This document shows, piece by piece, positions 24,727-32,495 of a stretch of 34,294 nucleotides of DNA; the stretch's first letter is position 1, and each line of letters starts with the position of its first letter. Source of the DNA: Cupriavidus necator (GTDB lineage: Bacteria > Pseudomonadota > Gammaproteobacteria > Burkholderiales > Burkholderiaceae); the NCBI RefSeq assembly GCF_013141915.1, contig NZ_SROX01000032.1:1-34294 (forward strand), written 5' to 3'. The notes below the pieces were generated by a model, which was given only the letters and a program-made list of their open reading frames with translations, searched no databases and was not told where the DNA came from. Both the position numbers and the translations under genes were made by a program.

Positions 24727-26583
24727 ATGAACCACCCCACGATGCAAGGTACGGCAGCCGTCAATGCGCCGGCCTGGGTCAAGCACCCCAAGCTGATTGC
24801 CTGGGTCGCGGAAATCGCCGCGCTGACCAAGCCCGACAACATCTACTGGTGCGACGGCTCGCAGGAAGAATATGACCGGCTGTGCGAGCAGATGGTCGCC
24901 GCCGGCACCATGCAGCGGCTGAACCCGGCCAAGCGCAAGAACTCTTTCCTGGCCCTGTCGGACCCGTCGGACGTGGCCCGGGTCGAAGACCGTACCTTCA
25001 TCTGCTCCGAGCAGCAAGAAGATGCCGGCCCAACCAACAACTGGACCCCGCCGGCGGAGATGCGCCAGACCCTGGCCGGCCTGTTCGACGGCTGCATGCG
25101 CGGCCGTACCCTGTACGTGGTGCCGTTCTCGATGGGGCCGCTGGGGTCGCCCATTGCCCATATCGGCGTGGAACTGTCGGATTCGCCGTACGTGGCGGTC
25201 AACATGCGCATCATGACCCGCATGGGCAAGGCCGTGTATGAGGTGCTGGGCAGCGACGGCGCCTTCGTGCCGTGCGTGCACACCGTCGGCAAGCCGCTCG
25301 CCGCCGGCGAGAAAGACGTGGCGTGGCCGTGCAATCCCACCAAGTACATCGTGCATTTCCCGGAAACGCGCGAGATCTGGTCGTTTGGCTCGGGCTACGG
25401 CGGCAATGCGCTGCTGGGCAAGAAGTGCTTTGCGCTGCGGATTGCGTCGACCATGGGCCGCGATGAAGGCTGGCTTGCCGAACACATGCTGATCCTGGGC
25501 GTGACCTCGCCCGAGGGCAAGAAGTACCACGTGGCAGCGGCCTTCCCGTCGGCCTGCGGCAAGACCAACTTCGCCATGCTGATCCCGCCCAAGGGCTTCG
25601 AGGGCTGGAAGGTCACCACCATCGGCGACGACATCGCCTGGATCAAGCCGGGCCAGGACGGCCGCCTGTACGCGATCAACCCGGAAGCCGGCTACTTCGG
25701 CGTGGCGCCGGGCACCAGCGAGAAGACCAACTTCAACGCGATGGCGACGCTGAAGGAAAACGTCATCTTCACCAACGTCGCGCTGACCGACGACGGCGAC
25801 GTCTGGTGGGAAGGCATGACCAAGGAGGCGCCCGCGCACCTGATCGACTGGCAGGGCAAAGACTGGACCCCGGAGATCGCCAAGGCCACCGGCGCCAAGG
25901 CCGCGCACCCCAACGCGCGCTTCACCGCGCCCGCGTCGCAATGCCCGTCGATCGACGACAACTGGGACAACCCGGCCGGCGTACCCATTGATGCGTTCAT
26001 CTTCGGCGGCCGCCGCTCGACCACCGTGCCGCTGGTGACCGAGGCGCGCAACTGGACCGAGGGCGTCTACATGGCCGCCACCATGGGCTCGGAAACCACC
26101 GCTGCGGCCGCCGGGCAGCAGGGCGTGGTGCGCCGCGACCCGTTCGCCATGCTGCCGTTCTGCGGCTACAACATGAGCGATTACTTCGGCCACTGGCTCG
26201 AACTCGGCAAGAAGCTCGAAGCCGCGGGCGCCACGCTGCCGAAGATCTACTGCGTCAACTGGTTCCGCAAGGACGCCGACGGCAACTTCGTGTGGCCGGG
26301 CTTTGGCGAGAACATGCGCGTGCTGTCGTGGATGATCGACCGCGTGGAAGGCAAGGGGCAGGGCGCCGAGCATGTGTTTGGCACCTCGCCGCGATACCAG
26401 GACCTGAACTGGAACGGCGTCGACTTCTCGCCGGCGCAGTTCGAGCAGGTGATCTCGATCGATCGCGATGCGTGGCAGCAGGAGCTGGCGCTGCACGACG
26501 AGCTGTTCAGCAAGCTGCGGCAGCACCTGCCGCAGGCGCTGGTGGAAACGCGCGCGGCGCTGGGCAAACGGCTGGAGGGATGA
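24727..26583 (+). CDS. pckG: GTP-dependent phosphoenolpyruvate carboxykinase
   Basis: A 618-residue GTP-type PEP carboxykinase, which converts oxaloacetate and GTP to phosphoenolpyruvate, CO2 and GDP in gluconeogenesis. The P-loop/kinase-1 motif FPSACGKTN is at 273-281, with the GTP-type reactive Cys277 and Lys279. The kinase-2 metal-binding aspartates Asp301-Asp302 lie in TTIGDDIAWI, and the N-terminal substrate loop and the NPEAGYFGVAPGT and FIFGGRRSTTVPLV stretches are intact. Length is normal. The start at 24727 (MNHPTMQG) is preceded by GGAG; an earlier in-frame ATG at 24646 lies in non-coding spacer. The gene is monocistronic and ends before palindromic repeats at 26633. A gluconeogenic enzyme a few kilobases from cstA fits growth on organic acids. 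Confidence 0.98.
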   Translation: MNHPTMQGTAAVNAPAWVKHPKLIAWVAEIAALTKPDNIYWCDGSQEEYDRLCEQMVAAGTMQRLNPAKRKNSFLALSDPSDVARVEDRTFICSEQQEDAGPTNNWTPPAEMRQTLAGLFDGCMRGRTLYVVPFSMGPLGSPIAHIGVELSDSPYVAVNMRIMTRMGKAVYEVLGSDGAFVPCVHTVGKPLAAGEKDVAWPCNPTKYIVHFPETREIWSFGSGYGGNALLGKKCFALRIASTMGRDEGWLAEHMLILGVTSPEGKKYHVAAAFPSACGKTNFAMLIPPKGFEGWKVTTIGDDIAWIKPGQDGRLYAINPEAGYFGVAPGTSEKTNFNAMATLKENVIFTNVALTDDGDVWWEGMTKEAPAHLIDWQGKDWTPEIAKATGAKAAHPNARFTAPASQCPSIDDNWDNPAGVPIDAFIFGGRRSTTVPLVTEARNWTEGVYMAATMGSETTAAAAGQQGVVRRDPFAMLPFCGYNMSDYFGHWLELGKKLEAAGATLPKIYCVNWFRKDADGNFVWPGFGENMRVLSWMIDRVEGKGQGAEHVFGTSPRYQDLNWNGVDFSPAQFEQVISIDRDAWQQELALHDELFSKLRQHLPQALVETRAALGKRLEG

Positions 26584-26632
26584 TCCCCGGAATTGACGCC
26601 TGACGAAGCAACCGGTATCGCGCCGGCTTGCT

Positions 26633-26658
26633 CCCCTCTCCCGCTTGCGGGAGAGGGG
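26633..26658. repeat. CCCTCTCCC-type palindrome below pckG
   Basis: CCCCTCTCCCGC-TT-GCGGGAGAGGGG is a perfect 12-bp stem with a 2-base loop, 49 bp after the pckG stop. There is no T-run, so it is a repeat element that may also stabilise the 3' end. It is followed by GGGGTGAGGG (26661-26670), which can pair with the next copy. Confidence 0.75.
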
Positions 26659-26742
26659 CAGGGGTGAGGGCAGGAGGATCAAAGGCTGAAGCCGGTGGCT
26701 TTAAACCGGTGGCTCAGCTTGATGGGATTCCTTGCCAGACCA

Positions 26743-26781
26743 CCCCTCACCCCGGCCCTCTCCCCATCAGGGGAGAGGGGG
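26743..26781. repeat. Second palindromic repeat in the convergent gap
   Basis: CCCTCTCCCC-ATCA-GGGGAGAGGG (26756-26779) is preceded by CCCCTCACCCC, complementary to the GGGGTGAGGG at 26661. With the copy at 26633 it forms a composite element in the 275-bp gap between the convergent pckG and response-regulator genes. Confidence 0.7.
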
Positions 26782-26858
26782 AACACCTTGCCTTGGCAAG
26801 TTCGGGCGGTTTTGGCGCGCAGCAAACCGCTCTTTTCGTTTGCATGGTGGGCCGGCCA

Positions 26859-27536
26859 TCACCCCGCCTCGCTATCCCCCAGCGTCTCCACCGCATACTT
26901 CACCAACCCCGCCCGCCCTTCGATCCCCAGCTTGCGCTTCAGATTGAGCCGATGGGTCTCGACGGTGCGCACCGATACCTTCAGCTGCGCCGCGATCTCC
27001 TTGTTGGCCAGGCCGCGCCCGATGCCGCGCAGGATATCGCGCTCGCGCGGCGTGAGCGCATCGAGCGGGCCGGCCGCCGGGCTTTGCTCGGCCATGCCGC
27101 GCGCGATGCGCGCGCTGTAGAACACGCGTCCGGCCAGCACCGAGCGGATCGCCGCGATCAGTTCGTCGGCCGGGGCGTCCTTGAGCACATAGCCGCGCGC
27201 GCCCGCGCGCACCGCCTCGCGCACGTATTCCAGGTTGTCGTGCATCGACACGATCAGCACCGCCAGTTCCGGATAGCGGTCGTGCAGCGCCGCCGCCAGC
27301 GCAATCCCGCCCATGCCGCGCATGCCGATATCGGTGATCACCAGGTCCGGCATGTCGGCCGCGCCGGCCCGTTCCAGCCACGCCAGCGCGGCTTCGCCGT
27401 CGTCGGCTTCGCCCACCACGCGCAGGCCGGGCTGCAAGGCCAGGTGCATGCGCATGCCGTCGCGCACCAGCGCGTGGTCGTCGATCAGCAGCACGCGGGC
27501 CGGTGCTGCGGTGTCTTCGGCAAGAAACTGGATCAT
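26859..27536 (-). CDS. NarL/FixJ (LuxR-type) response regulator
   Basis: A 225-residue two-component regulator. The receiver domain holds the acidic pair Asp19-Asp20, the phosphoacceptor Asp69 in DLVITDIGMRG, and the conserved Lys in GYVLKDAPADEL. The C-terminal LuxR helix-turn-helix reads LTPRERDILRGIGRGLANKEIA followed by VSVRTVETHRLNLKRKLGI. Its ATG overlaps the kinase stop in ATGA (27533-27536), so kinase and regulator are coupled and certainly work as a pair. Divergent from cstA-ybdD, it is a likely regulator of those genes; the palindrome TGCGTAGTACTACGCA at 29008 in the shared promoter region is a candidate target. Upstream ATGs in the open frame lie within the kinase gene and are not used. 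Confidence 0.93.
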   Translation of the reverse strand: MIQFLAEDTAAPARVLLIDDHALVRDGMRMHLALQPGLRVVGEADDGEAALAWLERAGAADMPDLVITDIGMRGMGGIALAAALHDRYPELAVLIVSMHDNLEYVREAVRAGARGYVLKDAPADELIAAIRSVLAGRVFYSARIARGMAEQSPAAGPLDALTPRERDILRGIGRGLANKEIAAQLKVSVRTVETHRLNLKRKLGIEGRAGLVKYAVETLGDSEAG

Positions 27537-28945
27537 GACTGCGAGGGTCCTGCGGAAATGGCATCGCGTGCGACGGCGACGGCGGCGGCGCTGGCCAGCG
27601 GCAGCGAGGCGATGATCTGGGTACCGCCGGTGCCGGAAAGGATGTCGAACTGCCCGCACAGCGCGGCGATGCGCTCGCGCAGGTTGCGCAGACCAATGCC
27701 GCGCTGCGGGTCGGCCTGCATGCGCGCGACGTCGAAGCCGTGGCCGTCGTCGCGCACCGCCAGGCGCGTGGCATCGGCATCGAAGGCGAGCGAGACTGAC
27801 ACGCGCCGCGCGCCGGCGTGGCGCTCGACATTGGTCAGCGCTTCCTGGGCAATGCGGAACAGCGCGGTGGCCTGCTCGTCGGGCAGTTCGCGCGGGGTAC
27901 CGCTTTGCGTCACGCCGATCTCGAGGCCGCTGCCGCCCTGCATCTCGCGCGCCAGGTGCTGCAGCGCGGCGAACAGGCCGAGGTCATCGAGCAGCGCCGG
28001 GCGCAGGTTGCGCGCCACGCGCCGAACCTCATTGAAGACAGTGTCGAGCCGGTTCAGCGCCATGCCGAGCACCGGTGCCACCGCCGCGCCTTCGGCCGGC
28101 GCCAGGCGCAGCCGGTTGGCGGCGGTTTCCAGCACCAGCTTGACCGAGACCAGCAACTGGCTGATGCCGTCGTGCAGCTCGCGCGACAGCCGCGCGCGCT
28201 CTTCTTCCTGCGACTGCACCACGCGTTGCGCCAGCTGGCGCAGCTTGGCGTCGGCCTCGCGGTGTTCGCTCACGTTCAGCGCCAGGCCGCTGGCCGCCAC
28301 CAGCAGGATGCTGATGCCGGCAATCACGCCGATCCACGCCATGGTTTCGCGGATATCGGTCTCGGCGCGCGCGTCGAGCTGGCGCAGCGTGCTTTCGACG
28401 TCATCCAGGTAAATGCCGGTGCCGAGCATCCAGCCCCATTCGGGCACCGCCACGACGTAGCCAAGCTTGGGCGCGAGCTGCTGCGACGAGGGCTTGCGCC
28501 ACTGGTAGCGCACCGCGCCGCCACCGCCCCTGGCTGCGGCAATCAGTTGCTGGATGGTGGGCGCGCCCTGCGGGTCGCGCAGCGTCCACAAGTCCTGGCC
28601 AACCAGCTCGGGCTGGCGCGGATGCATCAGGTTGCGGCCCTGCAGGTCGTACAGGAAGAAGTAGCCGTCGGGGCCATAGTCCAGCCGCGCCAGCGCTTCC
28701 ATCGCCGCCTCGCGCGTGGCGGCGTCGTTGCGGCCGGAGCGCACCAGCGGTGCGATGGCGCTCTGCGCCAGCTCCACGTAATGGCGCAGCTCGGTCTCCT
28801 TGCTCTGCAGGTAGGCGGCTTCGACCAGCGTGCGCTCGTGCTGCGCCAGCTGGGTGGCCTGGAAGCGCACGGCAAGCGCGATGCCGAGCATCGCCACCGC
28901 AAGCGGCGCCACGGCGAGCAACAGGATCTTTTGGCGGAGTTTCAT
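27533..28945 (-). CDS. sCache-domain sensor histidine kinase (NarX/DegS type)
   Basis: A 470-residue membrane sensor. TM1 is at about 8-27, then an extracytoplasmic single Cache type 2 domain (about 35-190) with DGYFFLYDLQGRNLMHP, GAVRYQWRKP and WGWMLGTGIYLDDV. TM2 is at about 203-223, followed by a HisKA_3 helix with His258 in ARLSRELHDGISQ and a HATPase domain with NVERHAGA (N box), VRDDGHGFD (G1) and GIGLRNLRERI (G2). sCache domains of this kind bind small carboxylates such as pyruvate, lactate or acetate. Its partner regulator overlaps by 4 bp. The start at 28945 is the natural one before TM1, though no Shine-Dalgarno is obvious. Location opposite cstA, a pyruvate/peptide importer family, makes pyruvate or related acids an attractive signal (inference). 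Confidence 0.92.
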   Translation of the reverse strand: MKLRQKILLLAVAPLAVAMLGIALAVRFQATQLAQHERTLVEAAYLQSKETELRHYVELAQSAIAPLVRSGRNDAATREAAMEALARLDYGPDGYFFLYDLQGRNLMHPRQPELVGQDLWTLRDPQGAPTIQQLIAAARGGGGAVRYQWRKPSSQQLAPKLGYVVAVPEWGWMLGTGIYLDDVESTLRQLDARAETDIRETMAWIGVIAGISILLVAASGLALNVSEHREADAKLRQLAQRVVQSQEEERARLSRELHDGISQLLVSVKLVLETAANRLRLAPAEGAAVAPVLGMALNRLDTVFNEVRRVARNLRPALLDDLGLFAALQHLAREMQGGSGLEIGVTQSGTPRELPDEQATALFRIAQEALTNVERHAGARRVSVSLAFDADATRLAVRDDGHGFDVARMQADPQRGIGLRNLRERIAALCGQFDILSGTGGTQIIASLPLASAAAVAVARDAISAGPSQS

Positions 28946-29007
28946 ACAGGACCAGGGGGATCGGGGGTAAACACCGATGCCGCGCAGGCGGCATGCCACC
29001 GTCGACT

Positions 29008-29043
29008 TGCGTAGTACTACGCAGAAGTGCTGCGTAGTTACGC
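29008..29043. promoter_or_regulatory. Palindromic candidate operator pair between kinase and cstA genes
   Basis: TGCGTAGTACTACGCA (29008-29023) is a perfect 16-bp palindrome, and a second copy of its half-site, TGCGTAGT-TACGC (29031-29043), starts 23 bp later. The pair lies 63-98 bp upstream of the kinase start. LuxR-type response regulators bind such inverted repeats, so autoregulation and control of divergent cstA are plausible. Confidence 0.55.
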
Positions 29044-29091
29044 GCTTGTGCCGGGTTTGGCGGCTGTCAATACTACACGCCGGACGCGCAA

Positions 29092-29267
29092 GCCGCCCTG
29101 TGGCCTGTTCCCCAGGTAGCTTGCCAAAATGAAATCGTCCAGTTCGGCGCCAGGCTAGGCGCGAGGAGGCGCCATAGCCGTAGCTATGGCAACGACGAGC
29201 AACGACGCATGGCGGCGAACTGGGCGATTTCATGGCAAGGGACCTGGGGAACAGGCCACAGGGCGGC
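29092..29267. repeat. 176-bp inverted-repeat element between kinase and cstA genes
   Basis: The left arm 29092-29152 and right arm 29210-29267 are complementary with four mismatches and one 3-base gap over 58 positions. The 57-base centre contains a perfect inner hairpin GCCATAGC-CGTA-GCTATGGC (29171-29190). No reading frame in it looks coding. It resembles a non-autonomous palindromic element or a structured RNA; it separates the operator pair at 29008 from the cstA start. Confidence 0.75.
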
Positions 29268-29280
29268 GCGGGTCCACGCA

Positions 29281-29315
29281 GTTGGTGCACCGCCTACCCG
29301 GTTGGTGCATCGCCT
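29281..29315. repeat. Short direct repeat upstream of cstA
   Basis: GTTGGTGCACCGCCT (29281-29295) and GTTGGTGCATCGCCT (29301-29315) differ by one base and start 20 bp apart, two helical turns. They could be tandem protein sites for cstA control. The rest of the gap to 29510 holds a short GTTGCCA tandem near 29450 but no clear promoter. Confidence 0.4.
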
Positions 29316-29510
29316 GCCTGCCAGACGAGATCCGGAAACGACACGAACCGGGCGCGCAGCAGCCTCAATTCCAGCAGCCCGGGAGACCCCTCACCGCCGG
29401 ATTGCCCACGCTGCCCGCCCCGGCGCGCCCGCCGCCGACCCGCCCGTTGCCAGTTGCCAGTCCTTCGCCGCCGCAGGCTTTACAAATTCCGGTCTGAGGA
29501 GACCTTCACT

Positions 29511-31583
29511 ATGAATCGCATCGGAGAACACCTGGTGTGGCTGGCCGTCGCCATCCTTGGCGCGTTTGCCTTCGGCACCGTCGCGCTGGCGCGCGGCGAA
29601 GCCGTCAGCGCGCTGTGGATCGTGGTTGCCGCGCTCTGCATCTACCTGATTGCCTATCGGTACTACAGCCGCTTTATCGCCGACAAGGTGATGCAGCTCG
29701 ACCCGAAGCGCATGACCCCGGCCTGGCGCCACAACGACGGCCTGGACTACGTGCCGACCAACAAGGCGGTGCTGTTCGGCCACCATTTCGCCGCGATCGC
29801 CGGCGCCGGCCCGCTGGTCGGCCCGGTGCTGGCCGCGCAGATGGGCTACATGCCGGGCATGCTATGGCTGCTTGCCGGCGTGGTATTCGCCGGCGCGGTG
29901 CAGGACTTCATGATCCTGTTCATCTCCACGCGCCGCGACGGCCGCTCGCTGGGCGACCTGGTCAAGTCCGAGATGGGCACGGTGCCGGGCATGATCGCGC
30001 TGTTCGGCTGTTTCATGATCATGATCATCATCCTGGCCGTGCTCGCGCTGATCGTGGTGAAGGCGCTGGCGGACTCGCCGTGGGGCACCTTTACCGTGGC
30101 GGTGACGATCCCGATCGCGCTGTTCATGGGCGTCTATACCCGCTACATCCGCCCGGGCCGCATCGGCGAAGTCTCGGTGATCGGCTTCGTGCTGCTGATG
30201 CTGGCCATCCTCGGCGGCCAGTACGTGCATGAAAGCGCCGTGCTGGCGCCGCTGTTCACCTACGACGGCAAGGCGCTGACCTGGATGCTGATCATCTACG
30301 GCTTTATCGCCGCCGTGCTGCCGGTGTGGCTGCTGCTGGCCCCGCGCGACTACCTGTCGACCTTCCTGAAGATCGGCACCATCATCGCGCTGGCCGTCGG
30401 CATCCTGATCGTCGCGCCGGAGCTGAAGATGCCGGCCTTCACGCAATTCGCCGAAGGCGGCGGGCCGGTGTGGTCGGGCAACCTGTTCCCGTTCCTGTTC
30501 ATCACCATCGCCTGCGGCGCGGTGTCGGGCTTCCACGCGCTGATCTCGTCGGGCACCACGCCCAAGCTGCTGGAGAACGAGACCCACGCACGCTTCATCG
30601 GCTACGGCGCGATGCTGGCCGAGTCCTTCGTCGCCATCATGGCGCTGGTGGCCGCGGCGGTGATCGAGCCCGGCGTGTACTTCGCCATGAACAGCCCGGC
30701 CGCCGTGATCGGCACCTCGCCGGAGGCCGTGGCGCAGGCAGTGTCGACCTGGGGCTTCGTCATCACCCCCGACGTGCTGATCCAGACCGCCAAGGACGTT
30801 GGCGAGAACACCATCATCTCGCGCGCCGGCGGTGCGCCGACGCTGGCCGTGGGCATCGCCCACATCCTGCACCAGGTGGTCGGCGGCCAGGCCATGATGG
30901 CGTTCTGGTACCACTTCGCCATCCTGTTCGAGGCGCTCTTCATCCTGACCGCCGTCGACGCGGGCACCCGCGCCGGCCGCTTCATGCTGCAGGACCTGCT
31001 GGGCAGCTTCGTGCCGTCGCTCAAGCGCACCGACTCGCTGCCGGCCAACCTGATCGCCACCGCGCTGACCGTGGCGGCGTGGGGCTACTTCCTGTACCAG
31101 GGCGTGGTCGATCCGCTGGGCGGCATCAACACGCTGTGGCCGCTGTTTGGCATCTCCAACCAGATGCTGGCCGCGGTGGCGCTGGTGCTCGGCACCTGCG
31201 TGCTGGTCAAGATGAAGCGCGGCCAGTACGCCTGGGTCACGCTGGTACCCACGGTCTGGCTGCTGATCTGCACGCTGACCGCCGGCTGGCAGAAGCTGTT
31301 CCATGCCGACCCGAAGGTCAGCTTCCTGACCCACGCCGCCAAGTTCAGCGCCGCCATCGCCGAGGGCAAGGTGCTGGCCCCGGCCAAGTCGATGGAGCAG
31401 ATGCACCGCATCGTCTTCAACGACTACCTGGATGCCGGCCTCTGCGCGCTGTTCATGGTGGTGGTGCTGTCAATCGTGTTCTACGGCTTCAAGACCGCTA
31501 TGCAGGCGCGCGCCGTGAACCGCCCGACCGACAAGGAAACGCCGTTCGAGCCCCTGCCGGGCGCCGCTTCGGCCCAGTCCTGA
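29511..31583 (+). CDS. cstA: Carbon starvation protein A, pyruvate/peptide transporter
   Basis: A 690-residue polytopic inner-membrane protein of the CstA family with about 16-18 hydrophobic segments. Family stretches are YRYYSRFIADKVMQLD near the N-terminus, the long conserved NKAVLFGHHFAAIAGAGPLVGPVLAAQMG, FMILFISTRRDGRSLGDL, and FHALISSGTTPKLLENE. E. coli CstA and its paralogue BtsT import pyruvate (and possibly peptides) during carbon limitation. The start at 29511 is preceded by GAGGAG; the longer open frame upstream crosses the inverted-repeat element and is not coding. ybdD follows 25 bp downstream. The divergent sCache kinase and NarL-type regulator are the likely controllers, replacing the LytTR systems used in enterobacteria. 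Confidence 0.96.
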   Translation: MNRIGEHLVWLAVAILGAFAFGTVALARGEAVSALWIVVAALCIYLIAYRYYSRFIADKVMQLDPKRMTPAWRHNDGLDYVPTNKAVLFGHHFAAIAGAGPLVGPVLAAQMGYMPGMLWLLAGVVFAGAVQDFMILFISTRRDGRSLGDLVKSEMGTVPGMIALFGCFMIMIIILAVLALIVVKALADSPWGTFTVAVTIPIALFMGVYTRYIRPGRIGEVSVIGFVLLMLAILGGQYVHESAVLAPLFTYDGKALTWMLIIYGFIAAVLPVWLLLAPRDYLSTFLKIGTIIALAVGILIVAPELKMPAFTQFAEGGGPVWSGNLFPFLFITIACGAVSGFHALISSGTTPKLLENETHARFIGYGAMLAESFVAIMALVAAAVIEPGVYFAMNSPAAVIGTSPEAVAQAVSTWGFVITPDVLIQTAKDVGENTIISRAGGAPTLAVGIAHILHQVVGGQAMMAFWYHFAILFEALFILTAVDAGTRAGRFMLQDLLGSFVPSLKRTDSLPANLIATALTVAAWGYFLYQGVVDPLGGINTLWPLFGISNQMLAAVALVLGTCVLVKMKRGQYAWVTLVPTVWLLICTLTAGWQKLFHADPKVSFLTHAAKFSAAIAEGKVLAPAKSMEQMHRIVFNDYLDAGLCALFMVVVLSIVFYGFKTAMQARAVNRPTDKETPFEPLPGAASAQS

Positions 31584-31608
31584 TCCAGACATCGACAAGG
31601 AGCCCGCC

Positions 31609-31803
31609 ATGCTGGAACAACTTGGCACCATGGGCCGGTACCTGGGGCAGTCGCTGCGGCTGATGGTCGGGCTGCCTGACTACCAAACCTATGTGGCGCA
31701 TATGGAAAGCACGCATCCCGACCGTGCGCCGATGAGCTACGAGGAGTTTTTCCGCGAGCGCCAGGAAGCGCGCTACGGCGGCGGCCAGGGAAAGTGCTGC
31801 TAG
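31609..31803 (+). CDS. YbdD/YjiX family small protein
   Basis: A 64-residue protein of the YbdD/YjiX (DUF466) family, nearly always encoded directly after cstA or btsT. The family pattern is clear: an N-terminal amphipathic helix LGRYLGQ-like (seen as MGRYLGQSLRLMVGLPDY), then YVAHMESTHPDRAPMSYEEFFRERQEARYG, ending with Gly and two Cys. A good AAGGAG lies upstream of 31609. It probably associates with or modulates the transporter; the molecular function is not established. A strong terminator follows 48 bp after the stop, so cstA-ybdD forms a closed operon. Confidence 0.94.
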   Translation: MLEQLGTMGRYLGQSLRLMVGLPDYQTYVAHMESTHPDRAPMSYEEFFRERQEARYGGGQGKCC

Positions 31804-31850
31804 AGGCACGCAAACCGGCGACGCCGGACCATCGGTCCGGCAAACAATGC

Positions 31851-31885
31851 AGACAGGCGATCACACGATCGCCTGTCTTTTTATT
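31851..31885 (+). terminator. Rho-independent terminator of cstA-ybdD
   Basis: AGACAGGCGATC (31851-31862) and its perfect complement (31867-31878) enclose ACAC and run into TTTTT. A smaller hairpin without a T-run, CCGGACC-ATC-GGTCCGG, precedes it at 31824-31840. Confidence 0.9.
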
Positions 31886-31940
31886 AAGTGTTGTATTTTC
31901 ACCGCGCCTTGTAATCGCCGGATACCGTTTCTCGAGGGGG

Positions 31941-31988
31941 TTACAGGGCTTTACAGGTGGTTACAGCAACGGCGCGGCTCCTTATCTA
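31941..31988 (+). promoter_or_regulatory. Triple TTACAG repeat and probable promoter of the glycine-zipper gene
   Basis: TTACAG occurs at 31941, 31951 and 31961, exactly 10 bp apart, and a -10-like TTATCT lies at 31983-31988, 16 bp after the last copy. An OmpR-type activator bound to the repeats would touch polymerase at the -35. The half-site is the same as at 20806-20821. Confidence 0.55.
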
Positions 31989-32025
31989 CACTTGCGACAC
32001 ATCATGGCAAATAGAGGAAAAAGAT

Positions 32026-32478
32026 ATGACTCGCCATCCCGTTCGCAACCTGACCGTTGCCCTTGCCCTGGCGGCCTGCGCGCTGCCGGCCGTTGCGGGC
32101 GACATGAACAATGCCCTCGGTGGCGCCCTCGGCGGCGTCGCCGGTGCCGCAGTCGGCGGCGCGCTGGGTGGCAGCACCGGCGCTGTGATCGGCGGGGCAG
32201 TGGGCGGCGGCGCCGGTGGCGCAGTCACCTCCAACCGCCGCGAGCGGACTGGCGCCATCATCGGCGGCGCGCTCGGCGGCGGGGCCGGCACCGCGGCGGG
32301 CAACGCCATGGGCGGGCGCACCGGTGGCCTGATCGGCGCGGGCCTCGGTGGCGGCGCCGGCGCGGCGCTGGGTGGCAACGTCTCGCGCAGCAATTCGTAC
32401 GACGACGACCGCCGCTACTACAAGAGCAATTACAAGCGCAAGAAGCACAAGCACCACCGCCACCACTACGACGATTGA
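32026..32478 (+). CDS. Exported glycine-zipper protein with basic His-rich tail
   Basis: A 150-residue protein. A signal peptide (MTRHPVRNLTVALALAACALPAVA) is cleaved near residue 24. The middle, residues about 28-118, is a run of glycine-zipper segments (GGALGGVAGAAVGGALGG and relatives), the pattern of outer-membrane 17-kDa antigen/OmpA-like glycine-zipper proteins that insert or oligomerise in membranes. The last 30 residues are charged: DDDRRYYKSN followed by a Lys/His cluster (KRKKHKHHRHH), which could bind metal or polyanions. AGAGGAA precedes the ATG at 32026. It stands alone, with its own terminator, and its promoter carries the triple TTACAG repeat, so an envelope-stress regulator is plausible. 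Function is unknown. Confidence 0.85.
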   Translation: MTRHPVRNLTVALALAACALPAVAGDMNNALGGALGGVAGAAVGGALGGSTGAVIGGAVGGGAGGAVTSNRRERTGAIIGGALGGGAGTAAGNAMGGRTGGLIGAGLGGGAGAALGGNVSRSNSYDDDRRYYKSNYKRKKHKHHRHHYDD

Positions 32479-32495
32479 GTCGCAGCGGGGTCAGC

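Noticed and set aside
24469..26682. A 737-codon minus-strand open frame
   Set aside because: Antisense to pckG, whose motifs are unmistakable; the translation shows no family features.
22940..26790. A CRISPR array from the repeated CCCTCTCCC palindromes
   Set aside because: Copies are irregularly spaced, flanked by genes and self-complementary; there are no uniform spacers or cas genes.
29281..29320. A sigma-54 promoter at the TTGGTGC repeats ahead of cstA
   Set aside because: The -12 TTGC element is missing at the right distance and the -24 match is poor.
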